From NCBI RefSeq assembly GCF_051148895.1, contig NZ_CP154625.1:2728001-2792000 (forward strand): 64,000 nt of DNA, given 5' to 3'. The DNA comes from Terrisporobacter vanillatitrophus (lineage in GTDB: Bacteria; Bacillota; Clostridia; Peptostreptococcales; Peptostreptococcaceae). Positions 9,068-18,780 of this stretch are shown here, piece after piece; position 1 is the stretch's first letter; every line of letters begins with the position of its first letter. Under the pieces are notes generated by a model. That model saw nothing but the letters and a program-made list of their open reading frames with translations, did no database searches and was not told the origin of the DNA. The translations under genes and the position numbers were made by a program.

Positions 9068-9101
9068 AAAAATTAGCCAGGATTATATTGTTGCTAATTT
9101 T
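9068..9101 (-). terminator. Terminator after the first 724-residue paralogue
   Basis: Arms around 9068-9077 and 9093-9101 flank a long unpaired centre. This is a decayed copy of the fully paired hairpin after the second paralogue (11473-11503). Confidence 0.65.
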
Positions 9102-9107
9102 CACAAT

Positions 9108-11282
9108 TTATTCTTGTTTATTATTAAATATTATCATATTAATGCTAATAATTAAAATTGGTATTAGTATATATATGGATGCTGTAGCTGCTGCTACTAT
9201 TCCAGAGTCATTAACTAATAATGTTACTAAACATCCTATTATAGTTGCGATAAACCCTTTGAATATCATAGGACATTTATTAGATATATTTTTCATATGT
9301 CTTGACGGTCCAAATATAAATATACCTATAACACCTATTCCCGTTAATAAAATATTAACCCAAACAGTAGATCTTGTTAGTTTTAAATTCATTGAAATTT
9401 TTCTAGAGAAGGTTAATATTATAGGACTTGGCCCTTCTCGAAGTATTTCCATTACAAAAGCTCCTAAATGAGATTTTGTTCCCATTAGTATATCTACTCC
9501 AGCAAATCCTAACACTAATATAAATGCTGCCAATCCTACCATTATTACTTTCTTTAAATTTAGTTTAACATCATATATCAACATCATAAATATTAAGAAT
9601 GCAATACATTCAGATATAGCTGCTCCAACATTAGCTCCCATAAATGGTGATGCAGTTGTTATTAATAGTACAACAAACAATGCTCCAACTAACCATTTAT
9701 GTATTCTTTTGTTATCTAATAAAACTGCTAGTCCAAATATAGCACTTCCTATAATAACACCTTGGTATTCATTACCTACCCCATAGTATCTAGCACCTAC
9801 TATAGCATCATAACTCATCACACTATATTTCATAAAGAATGTTCCAATTATTGAGTCAAATACTACTAGTCCTATTGTTAGTAAAGCATAATATGACATT
9901 TGTTTTATATCACTCTGTTTAAATAATAATCGCCCAGATAAATATATTAAAATACTCATTCCTATCACGCTTATTATTATACCCATCTGAGTTTCAGCAT
10001 TAAATATTGGTGCAGATAGTAAAGCAAGAGGCATTATTAGACCTAATTTAATAAATTCTTTTAAGACTATAAATACTTTATCTTTATAAGATAATTTATT
10101 TTTAAATAGTAAAGCTAGCATTGCCATTACTCCTGATACAGATACAATTCCTACAAAAACATTAACTACAGTAGATCTTATACTATTAATTGAAACTATT
10201 TTTTCATATTGATTCGATAAATACTTTATATTATCATCTTTTTCAATATAATCAAATGATCTACCTATCATAATATCATTTGATAGTCCAAATTCGTTTA
10301 GTATGTCCACACCTAAATCTAAATTTGCTATTATACCATCTCTTCTTGTGGTAGCACTTGATAATAATCCTTTTTTATAATCACTAAACTTAATTACTGG
10401 AGATAAACGTCTTTTGTTACTATAATCTAGGCTGCTTTGAAATTCGCTTACAATATATACTACATCATTTTTACTTACTATATTGAAGACTTCGCTTAAA
10501 TAGTTATTTACATTAGCATATATATTTTTTTTAATGTTATTATAAGTTTTTTCATTTAAATTAGATTTATATTCATCTAATCTGTATGTATCACCTAATT
10601 CTATAAATAACGCATCATTATCTTTATAATATGATTTAGTTTCGTTGATTAATTTTTCATAATCTGTTCTTATTCCATAAGGCATAGATAAATCTTTTGT
10701 GTTTATATTATCTACATTTCCTGAATAAACTCTACCAAAAGTATCCATACCTATTAATCCAGCATTTCTTATTTTTACCAAATTATTATTTTCTACTATA
10801 TCGCTATTTCCTAACAAAGCTATTTTCTTGTTATTGTCTGATAATGTTTGACCTAGCACTCCTAGTGTAGAACCATAACTACCTTTTTCAACATTAATGT
10901 TAATGGATGCATTAATGTCCAAATTATTTATTTCTTTAGGATTTTCTCCTGTAGCAGACTTATATATTAATCCACTTTCTTCAGTTAAGTTTACAAAAGA
11001 AATAGGGCCCTCACTAATAACATTAGCCCTGCCTCCTGCACCTATACTAGCATATGATCTTGCATCATCATTTCCTTGATCACCTCTAGTATTCATTAAA
11101 CCAATATATCCACTCTTACTTAATTTTTCTTTTAAAACAGGTATTCTTTGTAAATCATTTATATTAGATCTATTCATACTTATATAAATGACTTTACCTT
11201 CTTCTGCCGCAAAGGAATAATTAGGGATAAATCCAATACATGTCATAATTAATAATAATAATGCTATTATTTTTTTACTCAT
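9108..11282 (-). CDS. Secreted AlkP-like domain fused to a polytopic membrane domain, paralogue 1 (724 aa)
   Basis: I do not know a named function. A signal peptide (residues 1-25) precedes an extracytoplasmic domain of about 355 residues with conserved blocks YIGLMNTRG, SIGAGGRAN, ALLGNSD, FIELGDTYRLDEY and TRRDGIIANLDLGVDIL. The last block resembles the C-terminal signature of alkaline-phosphatase-superfamily enzymes; that fold is my inference. About ten membrane helices follow, containing YGVGNEYQGV. I chose ATG 11282 because it gives exactly the length and start of the neighbouring paralogue; the frame runs 12 codons further upstream. About three quarters identical by eye to the next gene. 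Confidence 0.85.
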   Translation of the reverse strand: MSKKIIALLLLIMTCIGFIPNYSFAAEEGKVIYISMNRSNINDLQRIPVLKEKLSKSGYIGLMNTRGDQGNDDARSYASIGAGGRANVISEGPISFVNLTEESGLIYKSATGENPKEINNLDINASININVEKGSYGSTLGVLGQTLSDNNKKIALLGNSDIVENNNLVKIRNAGLIGMDTFGRVYSGNVDNINTKDLSMPYGIRTDYEKLINETKSYYKDNDALFIELGDTYRLDEYKSNLNEKTYNNIKKNIYANVNNYLSEVFNIVSKNDVVYIVSEFQSSLDYSNKRRLSPVIKFSDYKKGLLSSATTRRDGIIANLDLGVDILNEFGLSNDIMIGRSFDYIEKDDNIKYLSNQYEKIVSINSIRSTVVNVFVGIVSVSGVMAMLALLFKNKLSYKDKVFIVLKEFIKLGLIMPLALLSAPIFNAETQMGIIISVIGMSILIYLSGRLLFKQSDIKQMSYYALLTIGLVVFDSIIGTFFMKYSVMSYDAIVGARYYGVGNEYQGVIIGSAIFGLAVLLDNKRIHKWLVGALFVVLLITTASPFMGANVGAAISECIAFLIFMMLIYDVKLNLKKVIMVGLAAFILVLGFAGVDILMGTKSHLGAFVMEILREGPSPIILTFSRKISMNLKLTRSTVWVNILLTGIGVIGIFIFGPSRHMKNISNKCPMIFKGFIATIIGCLVTLLVNDSGIVAAATASIYILIPILIISINMIIFNNKQE

Positions 11283-11299
11283 TATAATTGACCCACTTT

Positions 11300-11425
11300 C
11301 TATTTTGATAAATAACACTTAAGAATTTTTCCCAGTAATTCATCTCTTTCGGATTTTCTCATTACTGTTCAAGCGTACTTTTTCTCTTCTAACATTACCT
11401 TAAATAAGATTTTTTAGCAACCACT
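11300..11425 (-). pseudogene. Duplication scar: ireB 3' remnant fused to a ruvX fragment
   Basis: Positions 11286-11380 align nearly base for base with 13687-13781, the 3' end of ireB: about 25 codons read in frame to the same stop (end LSK then TAG at 11300), with a TGA replacing an Arg codon upstream. At about 11380 the sequence switches to 21 bases identical to ruvX (8599-8619) and then a fading match to about 8645. From about 11425 onward the match is to the ruvX upstream region (8990-9080). This is the junction of a tandem duplication followed by deletion of most of the second ruvX copy. Confidence 0.88.
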
Positions 11426-11472
11426 TATAAATATAATTAATAGGTACTTATATAAGTTATTTTATATTAAAA

Positions 11473-11503
11473 AAATTAGCCAGAATTAAATTCTGGCTAA
11501 TTT
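11473..11503 (-). terminator. Terminator after the second 724-residue paralogue
   Basis: A 15-bp perfect inverted repeat (11473-11487 with 11489-11503) is followed by a U-run on the minus strand. It lies 6 bp after the stop of the gene at 11510. Confidence 0.88.
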
Positions 11504-11509
11504 CAATTG

Positions 11510-13684
11510 CTATTCTATTTTATCATTAAATATTATCATATTAATACTAATAATTAAAATTGGTATTAGTATATATATAGATGCTGTAGCTGCTGCTACT
11601 ATTCCAGAGTCATTAACTAATAATGTTATTAAGCATCCTACCATAGATGCAATAAATCCTTTAAATATCATAGGATATTTATTAGATATATTTTTCATAT
11701 GTTTAGAAGGTCTAAATATAAATGTACCAATTACAGCTATTCCTACCAATAATATGTTTACCCATACAGAAGATTTAGCTAGCTTTAAGTTCATAGATAT
11801 TTTTCTACCAAATGTATTAAGTATAGCTTGTGGTCCTTCTTGTAGTATTTGTTGAGTAAATACTCCTAAGTGAGACTCCATTCCTAACATTAAGTCCAAA
11901 CCTGCAAATATTAAAACCAATACAACTGCTGATAAACCTAATATCATGATTTTTTTGAAGTCTAACTTTACATCAAATATTAACATAATAAATAATAAGT
12001 ATGCTATACATTCAGATATAGCTCCTCCAACATTTGCACCCATTGAAGGAAATGCACTTGTAATAAGTATTGCAACTGATAAAACAATCGTAAACCACTT
12101 TGGTATTTTTTTGTAATTAAGAAGTACGGATAATGCAAATACCGCACTTGCTATTGTTACACCTTCATACTCATTACCAACTCCATAATATCTAGCTCCA
12201 ACTATTGAATCATAGCTCATTATACAATTTTTCATAAGAGGGGTTCCCATAACTGAGTCAATAGCAATTAAAGTTATAGTAAGTAATGCATAATATCCCA
12301 TTTGTTTAATATCATTGTCTTTAAATAGCACTCGTCCTGATAAATAAAGTAAAATGGTCATTATAACAACGCCACCTACTAATCCTAATTGACTCTTAAA
12401 GTTAAATATAGGTGATAGTAATAAAGTTAAAGGCATTATCAATCCTAACTTAATTAACTCTTTTAATATTACAAAGATTTTTTCTTTGTGAGGTAATTTA
12501 TCTTTACATAATAAAGCTAACATCGCTATTACCCATGATGCAGATACAATTCCCACAAAAGTGTTTACAACTGTAGCTCTTATATTATTTATTGAAACTA
12601 TTTTTTCATATTCTGAAGATATGAAATCCATATTGTTATCTTTTTCAATATTATTTAATGCTCTTCCTATCATAACTTCATTTTTTAGTCCAAATTCATT
12701 TAAAATATCTACACCTAGATCTAAATTTGCTATTATTCCATCTCTTCTCGTTGTCGCACTTTCTAATAATCCTTTTTTATTATCAGAAAATTTAATAACA
12801 GGAGTTAGACGTCTTTTATTATTATAATCTAGAGTACTAGGAAATTCACTTACAATATATACAACATCATTTTCACTTACCATATTAAATACTTCTTTTA
12901 AGTAAGTATTTATATAAGAATAAATTTGATTTCTTGTTTTGCTATATGTATTTTCATTTAAGTTCGATTTGTATTCATCTAGTCTATATGTATCACCAAG
13001 TTCTATAAATAAAGCCTCACTACTTTCATAATATGTTTTAGTGTCAGCAGTTAATTTATCGTAGTCTGTTCTTAGTCCATATGGCATATTTAAATCTTTT
13101 ACAGTAATATTATCCACATTTCCAGAATCAACTCTACCAAAAGTGTCCATACATATTAATCCTGCATTTCTTATTTTTATCAATTGATTATTTTCTACAA
13201 TATCACTGTTACCTAATAATGCTACTTTTTTGTTATTATCAGCTAATGTTTGACCAAGTAGTCCCAATGTAGAACCATAACTTCCACTTTCAACATTGTT
13301 ATTAATAGATTTATTGACAGATAGGTTATTTATACTTTTGGGATTTGCTCCTGTAGATGCTTTGTATATTTTACCATTCTCATCAGTTAAATTTTCAAAA
13401 GATATAACTTCATTATTAACTACATTAGCTCTACATCCAGCACCTATACTAGCATATGATCTTGCATCGTCATTTCCTTGATCACCTCTAGTATTCATTA
13501 AACCAATATATCCACTCTTGCTTAACTCTTCTTTTAAAACAGGTATTCTTTGTAAATCATCTATATTAACTCTATTCATACTTATATAAATAACCTTACC
13601 TTCTTCTGTTGCAAAGGAATAATTGGGAATAAATCCAATACATATCATGATTAATAATAATAATGATATTATTTTTTTCCTCAT
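11510..13684 (-). CDS. Secreted AlkP-like domain fused to a polytopic membrane domain, paralogue 2 (724 aa)
   Basis: Same architecture as the preceding gene product: signal peptide 1-25, AlkP-superfamily-like extracytoplasmic domain (fold inferred) to about residue 380, then about ten membrane helices with YGVGNEYEGV. All blocks listed for paralogue 1 are kept, including LLGNSD, LGDTYRLDEY and RRDGIIANLDLGVD. Differences include a Cys for Gly in SIGAGCRAN and for Gly in LICMDTFG. AGTAGGT precedes the ATG. It begins 16 bp after ireB and is probably transcribed with alaS-ireB, which suggests it is the ancestral copy. Possible roles are envelope polymer or lipid modification; substrate unknown. 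Confidence 0.87.
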   Translation of the reverse strand: MRKKIISLLLLIMICIGFIPNYSFATEEGKVIYISMNRVNIDDLQRIPVLKEELSKSGYIGLMNTRGDQGNDDARSYASIGAGCRANVVNNEVISFENLTDENGKIYKASTGANPKSINNLSVNKSINNNVESGSYGSTLGLLGQTLADNNKKVALLGNSDIVENNQLIKIRNAGLICMDTFGRVDSGNVDNITVKDLNMPYGLRTDYDKLTADTKTYYESSEALFIELGDTYRLDEYKSNLNENTYSKTRNQIYSYINTYLKEVFNMVSENDVVYIVSEFPSTLDYNNKRRLTPVIKFSDNKKGLLESATTRRDGIIANLDLGVDILNEFGLKNEVMIGRALNNIEKDNNMDFISSEYEKIVSINNIRATVVNTFVGIVSASWVIAMLALLCKDKLPHKEKIFVILKELIKLGLIMPLTLLLSPIFNFKSQLGLVGGVVIMTILLYLSGRVLFKDNDIKQMGYYALLTITLIAIDSVMGTPLMKNCIMSYDSIVGARYYGVGNEYEGVTIASAVFALSVLLNYKKIPKWFTIVLSVAILITSAFPSMGANVGGAISECIAYLLFIMLIFDVKLDFKKIMILGLSAVVLVLIFAGLDLMLGMESHLGVFTQQILQEGPQAILNTFGRKISMNLKLAKSSVWVNILLVGIAVIGTFIFRPSKHMKNISNKYPMIFKGFIASMVGCLITLLVNDSGIVAAATASIYILIPILIISINMIIFNDKIE

Positions 13685-13700
13685 TTATTTGACCTACTTT

Positions 13701-13958
13701 CTATTTTGATAGATAATACTTAAGAATTTCTTCTAGCAATTCATCTCTTTCGTATTTTCTTATTACTGTTCTAGCGTCTTTGTGACTTGTTATATAACTA
13801 GAGTCACCAGATAGGATATATCCTATCATTTGATTGATAGGATCATATCCTTTTTCTTGTAGAGCTTGATAAACATAATTTATTGTTTCTCCTACGCTCA
13901 TACTTTTATTTTCTGTAACTCCTTCGAATTTCACTGTATAATCGAAATTATTATCCAA
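13701..13958 (-). CDS. ireB: IreB family (DUF965) regulatory phosphoprotein
   Basis: This 85-residue helical protein matches IreB/YrzL: NFDYTVKFEGVTENKSMSVGE with the conserved Thr residues near the N-terminus, then GYDPINQMIGYILSGDSSYITSHKDAR and a C-terminal YERDELLEEIL. In Enterococcus IreB is phosphorylated by the Ser/Thr kinase IreK and modulates cephalosporin resistance; the role here is inferred from family. It follows alaS by 18 bp, the normal alaS-ireB-ruvX order, but ruvX has been pushed away by the tandem paralogues. Confidence 0.95.
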   Translation of the reverse strand: MDNNFDYTVKFEGVTENKSMSVGETINYVYQALQEKGYDPINQMIGYILSGDSSYITSHKDARTVIRKYERDELLEEILKYYLSK

Positions 13959-13976
13959 AATAATTCCCCCTTTCAG

Positions 13977-16616
13977 TTATTTAACTTGGCTTTTTATAAC
14001 CTCACTTGCATAACTTAAAGCTTCATCTACTTTTGAAATATCAGTTGCTCCAGCTTGTGCCATGTTTGGTCTTCCGCCACCTTTACCGTTAGCTATTTTT
14101 GCAACTTCTCTTACAATATTTCCTGAGTGTACACCTTTTTCTATTACATCATTTGTTGCAGTAACAACAAAGTTTACTTTATTATCTACTACATTTGAAA
14201 GAACTACTACTCCACTTCCAACTTTGTCTCTTAGAGAGTCTGCTGTTTCTTTTAAAGAGTTCATGTCTATTCCTTCAAATTTAGCACACAGTAAACTTAC
14301 TCCAGACACATCAACTTTTGAATCTAATAAAGCATCAACTGATTGTAAATTTAATTTAGTTTTTGCATCTTGTAATTCTTTAGATAAAGATTTATTTTCT
14401 TCTACTAAAGTATGAGCTCTTTGAACTAAATTATCTTCTTTTGTTTTTAAGGTTACACATATGTCATTTATTACTGTATCTCTGTTCGTTAAGTATTCAT
14501 AAACAGCCCTACCAGTTATAGCTTCTATTCTTCTAACACCAGCTGCTACTCCACCTTCAGATAATATTTTGAATAGTCCAACTTGAGAAGTATTGTTAAG
14601 GTGAGTTCCTCCACAAAGCTCTACTGAGTAGTCCCCCATAGATACAACTCTTACCTCATTACCATACTTTTCGCCAAAGAGTGCCATAGCTCCTTTTTCT
14701 TTTGCATCTTTTATATTCATAATTTCACAATTTATGTCTAATGCATCTAAAATAGCAGTATTTACTTTTTCTTCTACTAATTTTAACTCCTCTTTTGATA
14801 TTGGTTCAAAATGAGTCACGTCAAATCTTAACCTTTCTGGAGTTACTAAAGAACCAGCTTGGTTAACATGATCACCTAAAACTTCTTTTAATGCTTCATG
14901 TAATAAGTGCGTTGCAGTATGGTTTCTTGCAGAAGCCATTCTTATTTCTTTGTTAACTTTTGATTCTAATTTATCATTTACACTTATTTTACCTTTTTTT
15001 ACAAATCCTATGTGTTTTATAGTGTTGTTTGCACCTTTTTTAGTATCCACAACTTCAAATATAGTTTCTGCATTTTCTAATGTACCTATATCTCCAGCTT
15101 GTCCTCCACCTTCTGCATAGAAAGCAGTTTCATTTAGCACTACTATAGCTTTTTCACCTTCACATATAGTATTTACTACTTCATCACCTTTAACTATAGC
15201 AGTAACATTGCCATAAACATTTAAGTTTTTGTATCCATCAAACGTAGAAGCTATACTTTCATCCAATGTTGATAGTGGGTCTTCTTTCCAACCTTCATCT
15301 TCCATAGCTCCTCTATCAGCTCTAGCTCTTTGTCTTTGTGCTTCCATTTCTTCTTGGAATCCATCTTCATCTATTTCGTAACCTTGTTCTTCAAGAATTT
15401 CCTGAGTTAAGTCCATAGGGAATCCATAAGTATCATATAATTTAAATGCTTTTTCTCCACTTAAAACTTTTTCATTGTTTTCTTTTAGCTCATCTATATA
15501 AGAATTTAATATTTCAACACCTTGATCTAAAGTTTCGTTGAATTTTTCTTCTTCTATCTTAATTACTTTTTTAACGTAATTTTCTTTTTCTGCTAATTCT
15601 GGATATGCCTGTCCACTTACTTCTTTAACCCTGTCAAATAGCATATATAAGAAATCTTCTTTAATTCCTAATAATTTACCATGACGAGCTGCTCTTCTAA
15701 GTAATCTTCTAAGAACATATCCTCTTCCTTCATTTGATGGTAATACACCATCAGCTATTAAAAAACTCATAGCTCTCATATGGTCAGTTATTATTCTTAT
15801 AGATACATCATTTTTAGCATCTTTTCCATATTTAATATTTGCTAATTCTTCTATTCCTTCAATAATATATTTTATAGTATCTATTTCAAATATATTATCT
15901 ACGTCTTGCATTATACAAGCCATTCTTTCAAGTCCCATACCAGTATCTATGTTTTTGTTAGCTAGTTCTGGATAAGTTCCATCTTCTTGTCTATCAAATT
16001 GAGTGAAAACTAAGTTCCAGAATTCTAAGTATCTATCACAATCACATCCTGGCTTACAATCCGGATTATCACATCCAAATTTTTCACCTCTATCAAAATA
16101 TATTTCTGAACAAGGTCCACATGGTCCAAGTCCTATTTCCCAAAAGTTATCATCTTTTCCAAGTCTAACCATTCTCTCTTCTGGCACACCTATTTCTTTA
16201 ACCCAGTAATCATACGCTTCATCATCATCTAAGTATACAGTTACCCATAGTTTATCTTCTGGTATATGTAAATGTTGCGTTATAAACTCCCATGCCCATG
16301 TTACAGCTTCTGGTTTGAAGTAATCTCCAAATGAGAAGTTACCCATCATTTCAAAGAAAGTACCATGTCTAGCAGTTTTACCAACATTTTCTATATCACC
16401 TGTTCTTATACATTTCTGACAAGTAGACATTCTTTTACTTGGTGGTACTTCCACTCCTGAAAAATAATTTTTAAGGGGTGCCATACCTGAGTTTATAAGT
16501 AATAAACTTTTATCATTGTTTGGTATTAAAGACGCACTTTTACCTACATAATGTCCTTTTGATTCAAAAAACTCTAAAAATCTTTTTCTAATTTCATTAG
16601 CTCCTAAGTTTTGCAT
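13977..16616 (-). CDS. alaS: Alanyl-tRNA synthetase
   Basis: AlaRS charges tRNA-Ala in the cytoplasm. The 879-residue protein has the class II catalytic core at the N-terminus (FFEMMGNFSFGDYFK, GRGYVLRRLLRRAARHGK), the editing domain with zinc ligands HTATHLLHEAL and CGGTHLNN (about 565 and 665), and the C-Ala domain with GKGGGRPNMAQAG near the end. TAGGAGG lies about 7 nt before the ATG. The gene is preceded by a T-box leader, so expression responds to uncharged tRNA-Ala, and is followed by ireB. Confidence 0.97.
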   Translation of the reverse strand: MQNLGANEIRKRFLEFFESKGHYVGKSASLIPNNDKSLLLINSGMAPLKNYFSGVEVPPSKRMSTCQKCIRTGDIENVGKTARHGTFFEMMGNFSFGDYFKPEAVTWAWEFITQHLHIPEDKLWVTVYLDDDEAYDYWVKEIGVPEERMVRLGKDDNFWEIGLGPCGPCSEIYFDRGEKFGCDNPDCKPGCDCDRYLEFWNLVFTQFDRQEDGTYPELANKNIDTGMGLERMACIMQDVDNIFEIDTIKYIIEGIEELANIKYGKDAKNDVSIRIITDHMRAMSFLIADGVLPSNEGRGYVLRRLLRRAARHGKLLGIKEDFLYMLFDRVKEVSGQAYPELAEKENYVKKVIKIEEEKFNETLDQGVEILNSYIDELKENNEKVLSGEKAFKLYDTYGFPMDLTQEILEEQGYEIDEDGFQEEMEAQRQRARADRGAMEDEGWKEDPLSTLDESIASTFDGYKNLNVYGNVTAIVKGDEVVNTICEGEKAIVVLNETAFYAEGGGQAGDIGTLENAETIFEVVDTKKGANNTIKHIGFVKKGKISVNDKLESKVNKEIRMASARNHTATHLLHEALKEVLGDHVNQAGSLVTPERLRFDVTHFEPISKEELKLVEEKVNTAILDALDINCEIMNIKDAKEKGAMALFGEKYGNEVRVVSMGDYSVELCGGTHLNNTSQVGLFKILSEGGVAAGVRRIEAITGRAVYEYLTNRDTVINDICVTLKTKEDNLVQRAHTLVEENKSLSKELQDAKTKLNLQSVDALLDSKVDVSGVSLLCAKFEGIDMNSLKETADSLRDKVGSGVVVLSNVVDNKVNFVVTATNDVIEKGVHSGNIVREVAKIANGKGGGRPNMAQAGATDISKVDEALSYASEVIKSQVK

Positions 16617-16751
16617 TAGCTTTACCTCCTATAATTTATATCTTTTTCTTTACAAATAAATCTTCCTATTTTTACCATCGTTTAAGTAATAAATATATTT
16701 ATCTTAAATTAGCAAATATATTTTAAAATTCACTTTACTTAAAATAAATTT

Positions 16752-16992
16752 AAAAACCTCGCACCTATATAAAACTATATAGGGGCGAGGTATATTCGCG
16801 GTACCACCCTAATTATCATAATAAATATGATATCTTCGGAAAACCTTAGCTATAACGTAACTACCGTCAATCTATACTTAATTTCCAGATTGATACTCCA
16901 AGACTGCTTCAAATATTCTATTCTAGGAGTTCTCACCATTTCTCCTTCTCTGTGAAGACTTTAAATATCTTACTACTTCTTTTCACTGTATT
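16752..16992 (-). promoter_or_regulatory. T-box leader of alaS (tRNA-Ala sensing transcription attenuator)
   Basis: The minus strand carries the near-invariant T-box sequence AGGGTGGTACCGCG (16797-16810), which pairs with the tRNA acceptor end. It lies just before a terminator with arms 16756-16762 and 16784-16791 closing a long stem and followed by a U-run. Upstream is a long Stem I region with GGTGAGAACTCC; a GCA triplet near 16910-16912 lies where the specifier would be expected, consistent with alanine. This fills the 444-bp gap between mnmA and alaS. A TTGATT-17-TAGAAT promoter-like pair lies near 17020-17050. Confidence 0.95.
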
Positions 16993-17060
16993 TAAATTAT
17001 TTGTAAAATTATATTTTCTTATAGTAATTCTACTAAATTTTCAATTTATAATCAAGTATA

Positions 17061-18149
17061 TTATAAACTTTTGTCTATAATTCCTCCGCCAACTACTTTG
17101 TTCCCTTGATACATTACAACAGATTGGCCTTTAGTAATAGCTCTTTGAGGTTCGTCAAATACTATTCTTATGGAATCTTTTCCGCTATTGTATACTGTAG
17201 CTGGAGATGGTTTTGCAGAGTATCTTATTTTTGCTTCTACTCTAATTGGTTCTACAATCTCATCTACTGTTATTAGGTTAACATCTTTTGCTATTAATTC
17301 ATTACTGAATAAATCATCATTTGATCCCAAGATTACTTCATTAGTATCTGGATTTATATCAAGAACAAACATAGGCTTACCAAAAGCAATACCTAATCCT
17401 TTTCTTTGTCCTATTGTGTAATAAATTATTCCTTTATGTTTTCCTAAAATATTACCTTTAGTATCTACAAAGTTTCCTTCTTTAATACGTTTATTTGAAT
17501 GTCTTTTTACATAGTTTGCATAATCATTATCTTTTACAAAACAAATTTCTTGGCTATCAGGTTTATTATGAACGTCCATTCCCATTTCTTTTGCGATTTC
17601 TCTTACTCTATCTTTTTCATAATCACCAATCGGAAGCAATGTATGCTCTAATTGCTCTTGTGTTAGATTATATAATGCATAAGTTTGGTCCTTTTTATCA
17701 GTCACTGATTTCACTAAATAATTTCTACCAGTTTCTTCGTCTTTTTCAATCTTAGCATAATGACCAGTTGCCACATAATCACAACCTAGTGCCATGGCTC
17801 TTCTATATAGGTCATCAAATTTTATATGTTTATTACATGCTATACAAGGGTTTGGTGTTCTTCCTTGTAAATATTCATCAATAAAATAATCTATTACTTT
17901 TTCTTTAAATACATCTTTAAAATTTAATACGTAAAATGGTATGCCTATTTTGTCTGCAACAGCCCTTGCATCTTCTACTGCTGCCAGTGAACAACACCCA
18001 CCATCATTTTCTATCAGATCATATTCTTCATCGTCTTGCCATAATTTCATAGTAACGCCGATTACTTCGTATCCTTGTTTTTTTAGTAAGTATGCAGCAA
18101 CAGAGCTATCTACTCCACCGCTCATACCTATCATTACTCTTTTGCTCAT
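17061..18149 (-). CDS. mnmA: tRNA 2-thiouridine synthase MnmA
   Basis: MnmA thiolates U34 of tRNA Lys, Glu and Gln using sulfur relayed from a cysteine desulfurase. The PP-loop GMSGGVDSSVAAYLL is at residues 8-22. The catalytic cysteine regions TPNPCIACNKHIKF (about 100) and SQEICFV (about 200) are intact, as is the TGHYAK motif. The 362-aa length is normal; a GGCC just before residue 55 is common in clostridial forms. It sits downstream of iscS-iscU on the same strand, so sulfur donor and acceptor genes are adjacent. Confidence 0.97.
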   Translation of the reverse strand: MSKRVMIGMSGGVDSSVAAYLLKKQGYEVIGVTMKLWQDDEEYDLIENDGGCCSLAAVEDARAVADKIGIPFYVLNFKDVFKEKVIDYFIDEYLQGRTPNPCIACNKHIKFDDLYRRAMALGCDYVATGHYAKIEKDEETGRNYLVKSVTDKKDQTYALYNLTQEQLEHTLLPIGDYEKDRVREIAKEMGMDVHNKPDSQEICFVKDNDYANYVKRHSNKRIKEGNFVDTKGNILGKHKGIIYYTIGQRKGLGIAFGKPMFVLDINPDTNEVILGSNDDLFSNELIAKDVNLITVDEIVEPIRVEAKIRYSAKPSPATVYNSGKDSIRIVFDEPQRAITKGQSVVMYQGNKVVGGGIIDKSL

Positions 18150-18244
18150 TTTCTAAATCACCTCATTCTCTATATTATATATACTTTAAAAGAATTTTAA
18201 AAGTATATTTTTAAATTCTCAAAATTTCTTGCTTCGTTGACAAA

Positions 18245-18280
18245 AAAAATCTTTGAGATAAGTTACCCCAAAGATTTTAT
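18245..18280 (-). terminator. Intrinsic terminator of the isc operon
   Basis: Arms around 18246-18255 and 18269-18279 lie about 10 bp after the iscU stop and are followed by an eight-U run on the minus strand. mnmA downstream therefore likely has its own promoter. Confidence 0.85.
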
Positions 18281-18290
18281 TTATTTTATA

Positions 18291-18728
18291 TTAGTCTTCT
18301 TCTATATCATGGTGATGATCATCATCTATAACTACACCATCTAATTCTGGTATGTGTATATTATTTTTTTCTGCATAATCTATTAATGCTGCTTTTATAG
18401 CTTGTTCTGCTAAAACTGAACAGTGCATTTTAACTGGTGGTAAACCATCTAGAGCCTCAGCAACAGCTTTATTAGTAATATCTAAAGCTTCATGTATAGT
18501 TTTTCCTTTTACCATTTCTGTAGCCATTGATGAAGAAGCTATAGCCGAACCACATCCAAATGTTTGGAATTTAACATCTTTTATTATGTCATCTTCTATA
18601 TCAAGGAATATTTTCATTATATCCCCACATTTAGCATTTCCAACTTCACCTATTCCACTTGCATCTTCTATTTGTCCAACATTTCTTGGGTTTAAGAAAT
18701 GATCCATTACTTTATCACTATATTGCAT
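18291..18728 (-). CDS. iscU: Iron-sulfur cluster scaffold IscU/NifU N-domain
   Basis: This scaffold assembles Fe-S clusters from sulfur delivered by the adjacent desulfurase. The three cluster-binding cysteines are present in NAKCGD, TFGCGSA and MHCSVLAEQA. At 145 aa it is a U-type domain only, without a NifU C-domain, and ends in an acidic His-rich tail (DDDHHHD). The gene follows iscS by 52 bp. There are no hscA, hscB or fdx genes nearby, so this is the reduced isc set of Clostridia. Confidence 0.95.
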   Translation of the reverse strand: MQYSDKVMDHFLNPRNVGQIEDASGIGEVGNAKCGDIMKIFLDIEDDIIKDVKFQTFGCGSAIASSSMATEMVKGKTIHEALDITNKAVAEALDGLPPVKMHCSVLAEQAIKAALIDYAEKNNIHIPELDGVVIDDDHHHDIEED

Positions 18729-18780
18729 AATCTTTTCCTCCTAACATTCTCCACTCTATCTATTTAGTTTAAATTTATTA

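Noticed and set aside
9088..9471. Plus-strand open frame of 127 codons opposite the first AlkP-like paralogue
   Set aside because: It is a hydrophobic shadow of the membrane helices encoded on the minus strand.
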